Under the pieces are notes generated by a model, which was not told where the DNA came from, did not search any database, and saw nothing but the letters and a program-made list of their open reading frames with translations. A stretch of DNA of 64,000 nucleotides from Rhodosporidiobolus odoratus. Its lineage: Eukaryota; Basidiomycota; Microbotryomycetes; Sporidiobolales; Sporidiobolaceae. Below are positions 52,533 to 63,141 of the stretch, piece after piece (positions within the stretch are counted from its first letter, which is position 1; each line of letters starts with the position of its first letter). The translations under genes were made by a program, and so were the position numbers. Location: assembly GCA_034387635.1 (NCBI GenBank), contig JAOANU010000027.1, positions 62,001 through 126,000 on the forward strand. Reading direction: 5' to 3'.

Positions 52533-53266
52533 ATGGTCTCGCGGCCGGCACGGAAGTCGTAGATGTTCTGGAGGGAGTTCTTGACGTCAATAAGGGTGCT
52601 TTTGGAGGTTACATTGAGAAGGAGTGGGGTGGCGTATGAGTCGGGGAGGAAGGCGAGGATCAGGTCGCGGAGGAGGTTGTCGGAAACGGCGTAGAGCTTG
52701 TCGGACTTCGTGCTCTTGTCGTCTTGGTCTTCTGCCTTGGTGGCATCTTGACGGTAGGCTGAGTTTACGACAGTTTGGATGCGCTGGAGGTTGTTGATCC
52801 AGATCGAGGGGGATTCGACTTTGTCCCAACGGCTGCTCATAATCTCTGCCATGTACACGATACGCTCCGTTCCCGTTCCAGTCCTTCCAAACCACTTCTC
52901 CAAGCTCTTCCAAAGCTGGAGCGCATTCCCAAACCTTGTCTCGTACCCATCTACTCGCAACTTCGCATTCGTACCGCCGTACGCGTCCACCACCATCACC
53001 ATGGTCTCGGTAATCTTGACCCAGTCATTGTAGACGGCGCGCTTGGTCAAATCGTTGAGGACTGAGAGGATATTGGCGGAGTTGTAGATCGGGTAAGGAA
53101 TTGTGCCGTCGAGATAGAATGTGGTGCCGGGGACTTTGGCGAGAAAGGATACCGCTTTGGGGAGGAGAACCTGCCAGCGGGGCCAGGTTGACGAGGTGAG
53201 GGGACCTATGTCGGTGAAGGCACGCTCCCAAATAGCAAAGGAAGATGTGCTTGAGGAGGAAGACAT
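52533..53266 (-). pseudogene. Copia-2 gag, N-terminal part
   Basis: Starts at an ATG at 53264-53266 (MSSSSSTSSFAIWERAFTD). It continues through GTIPYPIYNSANILSVLN and DLILAFLPDSYATPLLLN to GRETIA, where the nested LTR is inserted. It joins in frame to AAESARQTF at 45463 once the insertions and one CCGCA are removed, matching Copia-1 (RETIAAAESARR). Confidence 0.88.
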
Positions 53267-53512
53267 TGTGGAGGTGAGGAGCTGGAGCGGCGGGTCGATA
53301 GAGGAGGAGGAATCGCTAGCACCAGGGTCTCCTGACTCTGGCGCAGACTCGGGTTCGGGTGTCAAGGTGATGAGGAGGGGGAGAAGTAGGCGGAACTCGT
53401 GGTCGAGTTCGGTTCGCTCAGGGTTGCTGTTGCCGGATTCCAGCAGTGCTGGAATGGCTTTGTCGTTCGTCTTGGCTGCTGAATTAGTCCCACAGGTCGT
53501 ATGACCGGGGAA

Positions 53513-53522
53513 GGTGCTCCCA
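53513..53522 (-). other. Copia-2 primer-binding site
   Basis: TGGGAGCACC on the minus strand, directly inside the 5' LTR, identical to the Copia-1 site. Confidence 0.6.
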
Positions 53523-53753
53523 AGAAGATTTTGATAAGACGACAGCGAAGCGGCTGGCAGCGAGCGGTAAGATGCGTGAGCGACTCAATTGCAATAGAAA
53601 CTATACTAGAGAACAGGAAACAAACCTGGCAGCGAGCGGTAAGATGTGTGAGCGACTGAAGAAGAAGCTCCGCATCCGCTGCTGCCAATCTAGACAAGTC
53701 CTCTCCTCATCTGCCCTTCATTCCTTCTTTGTGTCCCTTAACCCCTTCTCACA
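53523..53753 (-). repeat. Copia-2 5' LTR
   Basis: 231 bp with the same internal ~32-nt duplicated block. Bounded by the PBS and the CAAGC target duplication. Confidence 0.9.
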
Positions 53754-53772
53754 CAAGCTTGAGACACAAATA

Positions 53773-55238
53773 CAGTAGATACCCTCTATAAGAAGGCTCC
53801 CTATTAAAGATGTTGCTCTATAGGAAGCAACTTTGCTGTCTCCCACCTCTGTTCTATGGTGCGAGGCATAAAGCACCGCTATAAGGAAAAAGCGGAGTTG
53901 GGAAGGTCATACTTCTTATAAGCAATAGCTATGATACACATTTTTAGCAAAGCGCCGTCAGCTGATACGTCGGTAGCACGGTCTAAAGGTACACTTTGAC
54001 AGAGTGAAGCCTCTATCATTGTTCCGGAGATAGAGAGAGTTAGATTCCGGGAGAGGGCAACCTTCTGAGTTTGACTTTTTGGCCGCTCCTCTTCCCTCCC
54101 TTTCCTCTCCTTTCATCTTCTTTCTTCTTCTTTACCACTTCCTCCTCCTCCCCACACACACACCAACCTCAATATGGCCCGGGCAAGGCTAGCAAAGCCA
54201 AGCGTGAAGCCAAGCAACAGCACGGTATGTCATCTCTCGCTCTTGCTTACTAGGCAGGGAGGGCAGGGTACTAGCTGATCTCATATCGTGTTTACAGCTA
54301 TGGACGTCCTTGCCTCGATTGTCCTTGGCAGTATCAAAGAGCACGGCAAGCCAATTGTCACGGCTGTTGCCCTCTGCAAGGACTCCAAGACGATCAAAAC
54401 CCTTTGCGCTGCCTGCCGCTTGCTTGAGATCAGGAGGACAGACTTTGAGGAGATATTCATTGACCTTGCTGGAGCTGCGTGCCAGCATCCGGAGCTGGAC
54501 CGGGAGGAGAGGGACGAAGATGTCCTCAATGAAATGGAGGAGTGGATGCAAGGGGCAGAATAGAATATATGCCTGGACCGGCCGTGGCTCGGACCTCTTT
54601 TACGCCTGCTTGCAAAGACGGGAACTCCCTTGCGGGGAGCGGGACGGTACAGCGGTAGAGGAGACTGTGAAGTACACAGTACCAAGTCGGCACCGCGGCA
54701 GAGGCACTGTGGCAACAGAAACAGAGCAAAGTCTGCCTGGCACTGGCACCCGCACCGCCGCCAATTTGGCGGGAGGTCTGAGCGACGCTCGGGTCGAAAA
54801 TTCCGGTTCTCGCCGCCCCTTGAGTGGATGGATGCTTAGACAAATCCTTTCCCCTTTTTTGACCTAGATTCTGCTCTTCGTATACATGCTTCATGCTTGA
54901 AGGCTTGCAAGCATTGTACCTCATCTTGCCTGTCTATTGAGGAAGAGAGTAGCCCGATGAAAAAGGTCGAGCACTCGGATTTGGTCAACCCTCGACCTTG
55001 AGTTTCCGACCTGGTCACCTTCGCACCTTGACTGGCTGGACTTAAAGTAATTTGGCCTTCTCAACTTCAATCTCACTTTGCTTGCTTCACAGAGTAGCTA
55101 TGGTCAAGGTGAAAGGACTTCTCGAGGAATCAGAACAGTGGCTACAATATGGTATAGGTCAACCTCTGTAAGAAATGATCCTCTATAAGAAGCAAGAACC
55201 CCATCTCCCAATGTGTTTCTTATAGAGGGAATCTACTG
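53773..55238. mobile_element. TIR-2: TA-flanked DNA transposon, relative of TIR-1
   Basis: Left end CAGTAGATACCCTCTATAAG follows TA (53771-53772). Right end (inverted) CAGTAGATTCCCTCTATAAG is followed by TA (55239-55240). These are 1-mismatch terminal repeats over at least 22 bp. 1,466 bp. A second short inverted repeat (CCTCTATAAGAA...TTCTTATAGAGG) lies inside the right end. No transposase recognised. Confidence 0.85.
54174..54563 (+). CDS. Small unrecognised gene inside TIR-2
   Basis: A C/T-rich leader precedes an exon around 54174-54224. An intron follows (GTATGT...TTTACAG, ending at 54298), then an open exon to a TAG at about 54563. The exon reads MDVLASIVLGSIKEHGKPIV, KDSKTIKTLCAACRLLEIRR and LDREERDEDVLNEMEEWMQG. 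Protein about 88-108 aa, acidic at the C-terminus. The upstream ATG (54174, MARARLAKPSV) does not join the exon-2 frame at the obvious donor. The in-frame upstream reading is QYGPGKASKAKREAKQQH, without an ATG; the start may be the Met at 54300. It does not look like a transposase. It may be cargo or a decayed gene. Confidence 0.35.
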
Positions 55239-55240
55239 TA

Positions 55241-56892
55241 CAGAGGCAATGGAAATGTGCGGCCTACCCGAGAGGAAGTTGCAGATGTCCTTTGACACGG
55301 GAGCTCGCTTCCGCCATTCTGCCTGGAGGTCATGGACAAGCACAGTGGGTGTCATGCAATGGTGTACGGGCCAGCAGGTCGAGTTGGCAAACAGAAGAAT
55401 CACCTTGTCTGGCAATGGAGTGTAGTGAGGCGGAGATTGCCTGTGAAGGTAAGTTCAGAATGATAGCACAACAATGTTGGGAAGCAAGATGGCCACACAC
55501 TTATGTCTCTGCACATCTGGCCTATCAGGTAAGCCTCTCTCCCGTTGGCCTTCTCAAGTTGCTTTGGTGACGGGCAAATATGCCAAGCACACTGGGTGTC
55601 AACATATCACAGACTCAGGCCTGCAGAGACTCCTGTAGCCGCCAGACAACACCATGAACAGCAGTATTGGGCTTGATCATATCTAGCAGCGCCGCTTTTG
55701 TACCAGTTGCTAAGGGCAGCTCGGTTGCGGGAGATCGCTGGGGAGAGGTGCCGGAGCGAAGGCAAGGGCAAACAGCACCAAGGGCAATGGTCCTGGTCCT
55801 GTTCTGTAGACTGCAGTATGAGCGAGGGTAGCGCTGTGAAAAAAAGGAGAGCTTTAGGCCGAGAAGCTACAGCTTGATGGGCAGATGAGTGACATTTCCA
55901 TCTCGCAATCACACATCTCGTGCAAATGCAGGCTAAGGAACCACCAACCAGGTAGTCAAGCTTCAATGCCGTCTGGTAAAGAGAACAGAGAGAAGAGACT
56001 CAGAAGCGAAGGGATCGTGGTGCAAAGAAGCCTCAGTCTTGCATCTGGAGCTACGCTCTGTCAAGCTGTCTCGAGTCATTGCGATGACAAGGGTAAAGCA
56101 GCGTTGAAGCAACAAACCTGGTGTAATCAATACCTCACAACAGACCTCCACCCTGTGCAGCAGCTGTGGAGGGTAACTGACTTGGCACCTGTCCTGCAGC
56201 TTTTTCTTTGCTATTTCAATGACCTTGCTTGCCAGTGTTCCTGATGAGTCCTCTTCTGCATGTGGCTCATCAGCCAAACTGACATGCAACTTTCCTGTTA
56301 TAGGTGTTTGCACTGGCAGGCTGAAATGTGTACTCAGGCTTGTCTGACCTGGCATGCCCGGTCGCTGCTCCTGTGACTGCAGCATACAAGGACCCGCATC
56401 GATATACTTTCACTTGCGGTTGGTGCTTATTTTCTTCTCATGCTGGTCGAAAGGGCGCAGAGTTGGCAGCTATCAAAGCAGTAGTCTTTGTCAGCCTGCA
56501 TTCTTCTCGAGTCTGGCCTGTATTTGTACTGGCTATTCATGGCTGTCTGCCCTCCGAGACCCTGATCATAGGACAGCATCAGTGCAAGCAGAAGACCGCT
56601 CCTTGTCATGCCTGGGTTGTAGGTAAAAATGCCTTCTTGAAGTGTCCTATGCCAAGGTTCATCTTGCTTTCCAGTCCCTGCCCTTGCAGACCAAATTGCG
56701 CCATATACTCACTAACCTGTCGCAGTCAAGCAAGGGCTGCAAAATAGCGCTTGTAGGGCATCTGCATTGTGCTCGTTCACCGCCAGGGCTCAAAGGTGGG
56801 TCGAGACAAGTTTTGCACAACCTGCAGGGCTAGAGGCACACAGGTAGGAGAGGAGGCAAAGTACAATGTAGGTAGATAGCGTGGAGGGTGCA
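55241..56892. other. Gene-poor interval downstream of NOP1
   Basis: Only short frames. A minus-strand stretch near 56190-56300 (AEEDSSGTLASKVIEIAKKK) is bordered by splice-like signals and could be an exon of a decayed gene. I could not build a model. Confidence 0.3.
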
Positions 56893-57006
56893 CAAGCTGC
56901 TATGGGTGCAGGTAGTAGGAAGGAAGAAGGGAAACAAAAAGCAAGTCCAAACAACAGAGAAACCACCCAAGCCTCGTGCCCCACTTCCCACCAGCACAAA
57001 CCTGAT

Positions 57007-59198
57007 CTACTTGTGGCGTTCTGCATCAGGGAGGAGATTCGCCGTCAGTACGCCTGGCACTGTGGAACGTGAACCCAACAGAACCTGGACTCACGGTACT
57101 CGGCCTGTAGCAAAGGCAGCGCAATAGATTGGTGAGGGTGAAATGAGAAAGCGTGAGGAGGATAGGAGCATCAGTCAGTGTGTGGCAAAGCTTTCATGAT
57201 CACAAAGTAGGCCAAGTGAAGTCCCGGACTCACCACCAGCATCGCGTGGTCTCGCCTGAGCAATAGAGGGAGGAGACAGCGTCAGCGTCATCGTGACGTA
57301 GCGGTGCACCCTAGTGCAAGCGCAGGAGCTATCGAGACGCAGGAGACAGCGAGGCGAACGGGAGAGGGTCGCAACGGAGGAGCGTTGTCGCGCCCGCCCG
57401 GCCGGGCGGCAGAAGCGCGGCGAGGAAGGGGAAGGCGGAAGGGACGAGAGCGCGGCCAAGAATGGAAGGGAAATCCGAAGAAAGAGACGCACTCGTAAGG
57501 CTCCAGCGTCAACTGCTCCCTCGGCTTAAAGCTCTCCGCCTGAAGCTTCTTAACCTCCGCCGCAAATACGGCCTCAGCCGGAGCCGTCGAATCGATACAA
57601 GAAGCCTTGATAGAAATGACGGCGTGACCTCCATTCTTGAGGAAGTGGTGAGCGTTGAGGGCGACGATACGGGCTTGATCCGGTTGAGCTACGTCGGCAA
57701 AGACGACGTCGACCATGGAGAGGAGCATGCGGTACTTGTTGGGGTGACGGGCGTCTTCGACGATGGCTGTTTGGGCGAAGAGAGGTAATCGGCGAGGGAA
57801 GAAAGTGGGCCGAGGCGTGGGCGGACAGGGATTTGCAAGGGGAGCGAGAGGAAGCGATGCAGGTGCGGCGAAGGGCACAGACGTGGACAGGCGCAAGAAG
57901 CGAGGCAGGAGAGGTCGGAGAAAAGATAATAGCGGGAAGTGCGAAATTGGAGCGGATACGGGTTGCTCGTCAGTGTCTGTGCCACGTGCTTATGGAAGCT
58001 GGAGCAACGAAGGGCACGCACGGATAACATTGGTGCGCTTCTTGGCCATGTTGACGAGATCACGTCCGGAACGGTGGGAGAATTCGACAGCGTAGACAGT
58101 TCCCTCCTGCACGTACCGCACGGATCCCAAGAGTCAGCCCGGATAGAGCTAGGTGAAAGGGAGGACGAGGGGGGCGCACCGGTCCAACAACATCCGCAAC
58201 GTGAGAAACCGACGTTCCACTGGCCGCACCGAGGTAAAGCACCTTCTTACCCGGCCCGATGTGGATGTCATCCAACCCACCGAGAATACCAGCCGCAATC
58301 TTACTCCTGAAAGGGTTCCACACCCTGTACTCGACCTTCTCCGCCGGCGCATCTGCGACTGCACTGGGCTGTTCGATCGAGATCCTCTTTTCGCCGTAAA
58401 CCGATTCGCCGGGGGTAAGGTTGCGGGTAACGAGGAGGTGCTCCTTGCCCTTGGCGACGAAGACACCCGGGTGACGGTGAGGTTCGAGGATGACCTTGGC
58501 GCCGCCCTTGGCACCGACACCACCCTTGCCGCCACGACCTCCACCGCGACCGCCGGGGGCACCACGGCCGCGACCACCAGGGGCGCCACGACCTCCTGAA
58601 CAGCGCGGCGAGGGCGCGAGTGAGAGTGAGAGCGATGGTGCGAGACGACGGGAGCGAGGCGGAGTGACCGAGCGAGGCGGAGTGACCGAGCGAGGACAAG
58701 TGACCGAGCGAGGACAAGTGGGGGAACAAGGACAGGCGGGGGAAAAGCGGGCAACGGTGTGAGCGAACGTTTCTGAGGTAAAAGAGAAGGCTTGGGCGTA
58801 CCGCCGCGACCTCCGCCCCTGCCACCACGACCACCGCCACGATCAGAGAATCCACCCCTGCCACCGGCACCTCCACCGCGACCGCCGCCACGGCCTGTGA
58901 GGTGGCGAAAGATAATGTATAACGTGCGAATGAAGTAGATATAACGGAGTACGTGGAGAGAACCAGTCAGTGAATGTAAGCGTTTAGTTTGGGGTGGACG
59001 GTAACGCACCTCCACCGAAGCCGCCACGACCACCGCCTCCACCACGTCCGCCGCGACCTCCAGGAGCGTCTGTTTTGACCAAGATCCCGTTTTATCAGGT
59101 TGCGAGAGGCGAGCAATAGGTAGTTGAGGAGTGGAGAGGCTGTCAGTGGTTCATTCGGATCGGGGGAGATGAGGGGGAGTGCACGTACTGAATGCCAT
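57007..59198 (-). CDS. NOP1: Fibrillarin, rRNA 2'-O-methyltransferase of box C/D snoRNPs
   Basis: Fibrillarin methylates ribose in pre-rRNA, guided by box C/D snoRNAs, in the nucleolus; it also methylates histone H2A glutamine. The start Met (59196-59198) lies in a 10-nt first exon (MAF plus one base). Following exons encode Gly/Arg-rich repeats ([17 protein letters not shown], then [14 protein letters not shown]), then the core: [39 protein letters not shown], the SAM-binding [57 protein letters not shown], and EQLTLEPYE. The end is spliced: RDHAMLV at 57234, a 10-nt micro-exon (57095-57104), then 57007-57020, giving RDHAMLVAEYQRHK. That fits the family ending RDHAxVVGxYR. Without the micro-exon the frame would end in an unrelated 24-residue tail. 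Divergent from the DUF4202 gene. Confidence 0.93.
58652..58720. repeat. 17-nt tandem repeat in a NOP1 intron
   Basis: About four units of GAGCGAGGCGGAGTGACC / GAGCGAGGACAAGTGACC lie in the intron between the second and third Gly/Arg-rich exons. Confidence 0.7.
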
Positions 59199-59523
59199 GC
59201 TGTTTATTAGGCTAGTGGGTGGTTAAACAAAGGAACAAGCGAGCTAGCTAGCACAGGGAGGGGAGAGAGAGTTGCGAAACGCAGCGAAGAGGACAAGCTC
59301 AAAGCTCGACATACAATTACCACCCCCGTATAAACTGTCTTCACCACCTGTTCTGTTGATCTGACTGGCCCGATAAGCCTCGCAAGTGTGTAAGATACGG
59401 ATCCGACTTGAAACAGCCCACCTCGACCAGCAGTTTTCGACATCTCGATTCGACCTTCTCATCTTGGCTTGCCCCACTTGCATCTCTCAATCCGGTCCAT
59501 CTCCCTCGTACACACTCTAAAAC
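59199..59523. promoter_or_regulatory. Divergent promoter region NOP1 / DUF4202
   Basis: 325 nt between two start codons reading outward. C/T-rich leaders lie on each side. No strong TATA box was seen. Confidence 0.4.
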
Positions 59524-60671
59524 ATGACCGCTTCACCCTCAACTGCACCGGTATCTTCTCGGCTCATTCTCCTCCTCTCCCGCTTTCAATCGATGCACTC
59601 TCTCGACCCCACTTCCTCCGCTATCGAGTACCACCAAACCCTTGCCGACTATGTTCACAAGCTCACAGCGCAGCAGGGCAAGACACCATCCGAAGCATTG
59701 GTCATCAGCGCCGCGTGTCAGCATGTCAGAAGGTGGGAACGGCCCAGGAGTGATTGGCCAGAGGGCTTGAGTGGGTACAAGACGTGGAGGGTCAGTCGCA
59801 TTCTCCCTCTGCTCATACTTTGCTCGAGCCGTACCTCTAGAAACGTCGCTCGAGATCCGCAGACAGCTGACCAAACGGAGTTTCCCCTTTGCCTTTTTTC
59901 CTCTGTTCTGATCCTTCTTATCGTCCTTTGCCCCATGGGTTCGCAGACCCAACTGAACAAGTTCCACGCCGATATTGCCCAGTCTACCATGTACGAGTGC
60001 GGCTTTCAGCAGGGGAGCGAGGAGGACGAGAGGCTGGTGGAGCGGGTCAGGGAGCTGCTGCTGAAAAAGACGTTGCAGAGGCCACCTTTACCGAGCGAGG
60101 AGGAGCTGAAGGGTGCGTTTTTTGCTCCCTTTCGTTGTCTCTGCGCCCTATCCTATAGTGTACTGTTCAGGGCTTGTTGCGAGGACTTATGGCTGACCTT
60201 GTTTCTTCCTGCTCGTCGCCAATCTCTCTCTCTCGGTCGAACGCTTGAATCCTCCTTGGTCCGCGCGCTGAAACCCCATATGGCTCCATGCTTCTCCTCC
60301 CATTGCATTCGTGCTCGCCGACTTACTGCGTAGACCCCGAAGCGCACCTCTTCGAAGACGCCATCTGCCTCACGTTCCTCCGCCTTCAATTCGTCACCTT
60401 CTCGCAACCCTACCTTCCCTCCTCCCAACCCTCTCCATCACCTCAACCTGCTATGCCAGGTCAACCGGAATTGACCTTATCCTCGACAGCGAAACCTCGG
60501 AGCGCGCCGACGCCAGAAAAACTCGCAGGGATTGTAGCAAAGACTTGGGCGAAGATGACCCCGTCTGGACGACAGGTTGCGGTGAGGGAGCTAGTGGGAG
60601 GACTGCCGGAGGAACTGAAGGAGGTGGTGCTTGGGGCGGTGAGTGGGGCGAAGGATGCTTGGGAGCAATGA
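59524..60671 (+). CDS. DUF4202 family protein
   Basis: Exons 59524-59790, 59947-60112 and 60334-60671 give about 256 aa. The family signature is clear: a helical start (LLLSRFQSMHSLDP), then ALVISAACQHVRRWERPRSD with W-P and GYKTWR. Exon 2 has LNKFHADIAQSTMYECGF and ERVRELLLKK. The third exon opens DPEAHLFEDAICLTFLRLQF, where DUF4202 proteins have a conserved E-D pair; the C-terminal helix is PEELKEVVLGAVSGAKDAWE. The His, Arg and Asp/Glu pattern suggests a metal-dependent phosphohydrolase-like (HD-type) fold, but the biochemical role is not established as far as I know. Start at the first Met after the NOP1 promoter. Confidence 0.85.
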
Positions 60672-60946
60672 GCCAGGGGGAAATTTCGAGTTGTAAGGTT
60701 TGCCACTGTTTGTTCGTTTAGTCTTTCTGGATGGCATCTGTACGTACTCGGTCTCGCAGTAGTATCATGCAGTTTAACAAGTAGAATTGTAGCCTTCCAA
60801 TACCGATCGGATACTTGGGTGCGAGAAAAGGGAGAAAAGGGGGGACCAATGATTTTCAAGTTGGCTCTCAGAAATCAGAAAGCTCGTCTCGGTTCTCTCA
60901 TTTCGAACACCGCTCGTTCTCATCTGCCGAGTCTACGGTATACAGC

Positions 60947-63141
60947 ATGAGTGGCTCTGAAGCATCTGCATCCGGCAGTGGTAGCTCCTCTGGCTCCCGC
61001 TCTCCTTCTCCTCCTCCCATCGCCTCAACCTCAACCTCAACCTCAACCTCGAAACCCACTCCAACCTCAACTCCAGCAGCTTCCATGCTGACCCTCGAAC
61101 AAAAGTCCACTACAACCTTCTCCGACCTCGGCCTCCTTCCCGAATTGTGTCAAGCCTGCTCCTCCCTCGGGTTCACCGCTCCTTCCGAAATTCAGCAAGA
61201 GACGATTCCGTATGCTTTGCAAGGGAGGGATGTCATCGGGTTGGCTCAGACGGGTAGTGGAAAGACGGCTGCGTTCGCATTGCCCATATTGAACAAGTTG
61301 TGGGAGGAACCGATGGGTGGGTTTGCTGTGGTCATGGCCCCTACTCGGTACGCTGTAGTTCCTTATACCTGCTGTGCCCCAGTATGCTGTACTGACGTAT
61401 CATTACTGCCCGACCTTGACGACCTCACGCAACGTCCCGCCTTGGCCCAATCTCGCCCCTTCCGGTTTTCCTACTGCCTTTTCTTTCACCTCACCTTCAC
61501 CCCCCTGCCTCTTGCTCACGCCCGCCTCGCCCCTCTACAGCGAATTGGCCTACCAAATCAGCGACACTTTCACCGCCCTCGGCTCCTCGATCGGCGTCCG
61601 AGTCGCCACCATTGTCGGAGGAATGGATACTATGGCACAACAGGTTGCTCTCGCCAAGAAGCCGCATATTATCGTTGCCACTCCCGGTCGGTTGCAGGAT
61701 CATTTGGAGAATACGAAGGGGTTTAGTTTGAGGAATTTGAAGTACTTGGTGCGCATGCTCTATCTCGTCTCTTTCCCTTTTCCGTTCAACATTCTCGTCG
61801 GGACCTCGAGCTCTACCCGAATCACCCCGCCCCGTTCTCGGCATCCGATTTCTGCTAGACCACGCCGATTCATATTGACCCACTCTTGTATCTACCCCCT
61901 CCTTTTTCTGCACTGCTCTCGCAGGTTCTCGACGAAGCCGACCGACTTCTCGACCTCGATTTCGGGCCCGTCATTGACAAGATTCTCAAAGTCATCCCTC
62001 GCGAGGGCAGGCATACTTACCTGTTTTCAGCGACCATGACGACCAAAGTCGCGAAACTTCAGAGGGCTAGTTTGAGGGATCCGGTAAAGGTCGAGGTGTC
62101 GAGCAAGTACGTCATCCTTTCCCCATCTCACAGCATGTGTCACATGTATCTGAGCGGTCAGTCACTTACCGAGTATCACCACTAGATACCAGACCGTCTC
62201 CACCCTGCTGCAATACTACCTTCTTGTCCCCCTCAAACACAAGGACCTCCACCTAGTCCATCTCCTCCACACCCTCTCCGGCCTCACCGCTATCGTCTTT
62301 GTCCGCACCGTCCTTGACGCCCAGCGCCTCGCCATCCTCCTCCGAATCCTCTCCTTCCCCGCCGTCCCCCTTCACGGACAACTCTCTCAATCCGCCCGTC
62401 TAGGCGCCTTGAACAAATTCAAATCGGGCGGGAGAAATATCCTCATTGCGACGGACGTTGCGTCGAGGGGTTTGGATATCCCGAGTGTGGATTTGGTCGT
62501 GAATTATGATATTCCGACCAATTCGAAGGATTATATTCATAGGGTTGGCAGGACGGCTAGGGCGGGTAGGAGTGGGAAAAGTGTCACTTTGGTGACGCAG
62601 TACGATGTTGAGTTGTTTCAGAGGATTGAGGGTACGTATTCGCGACCTTCTTTTGTTCCGGCCAGACACTCCCTCCCGTCCTCGGCCTACCATTATTTCC
62701 CGCGGCGGATCCTCTCTCCAGCCTACCCTTTCCTTTGAGCGTTCTGGCGCTAGGCGCGAGCAGGCTGAAGTGACCTCGTTATTGTTTTCCCCCCCTTCCG
62801 GTCTCGTCCATCTACCCTATCTCCTCACTTCTCTCACGACAGGCGTAATCGGCAAGAAAATGGCCGACTACCCTCTCGGCGCCTCTGGCAAACAAGAAGC
62901 GCTCCTCCTCTCTGAACGAGTCGGCGAAGCTCAACGAGAAGCCATTCGAGAAGTCAAGGAGAGTCAGCTTGTTGGAGGGGGGGCGAAACGGATGGGAAAG
63001 GGGAATAAGAGGGGGAGGGATGGGGATGAGGGGGACAGGGATGATGATACTAGGGAGGCGGGGATGCCGATGAGGAAGATGGGGGCGAGGGGAAGGGGAA
63101 GGGGGAGGGGAGGTGACAGGGGGTCGAGGGGGAGGAGATAG
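60947..63141 (+). CDS. RRP3: ATP-dependent rRNA helicase, DEAD-box, RRP3/DDX47 type
   Basis: Acts in 18S rRNA maturation in the nucleolus. Exons 60947-61347, 61541-61748, 61924-62106, 62186-62631 and 62843-63141 give about 512 aa. After a Ser/Thr/Pro-rich leader come the Q motif ([12 protein letters not shown]...[10 protein letters not shown]), motif [15 protein letters not shown], Ia APTRELAYQ (split by intron 1), GG in VGGMD, Ib [25 protein letters not shown] (with D-E-A-D), [39 protein letters not shown] and [17 protein letters not shown]. The C-terminus has [23 protein letters not shown] and an Arg/Gly-rich tail. The EAQR segment and GKKM fit RRP3/DDX47 rather than DBP8. All helicase motifs look intact. 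It lies with NOP1 in a small nucleolar-gene neighbourhood. Confidence 0.9.

Larger units (their letters stand above)
42245..53753 (-). mobile_element. Copia-2: Ty1/copia retrotransposon, decayed, host of a two-level nested insertion
   Basis: LTRs 42245-42475 and 53523-53753 are both 231 bp. The 5-bp target duplication is CAAGC at 42240-42244 and 53754-53758. Same family as Copia-1. In gag it carries a 247-bp LTR (45464-45557 plus 52375-52527), itself split by Ty3-B (45558-52369). Stops, frameshifts and an internal deletion make it inactive. Confidence 0.92.

Noticed and set aside
57007..57234. Fibrillarin ending in a unique tail ([14 protein letters not shown]...)
   Set aside because: The tail does not resemble any fibrillarin end. 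Splicing through the 10-nt micro-exon restores the conserved Y at the right distance.
58652..58720. Regular short repeats that could suggest a CRISPR-like array
   Set aside because: The units are directly adjacent, without unique spacers, and sit in an intron of a eukaryotic gene.
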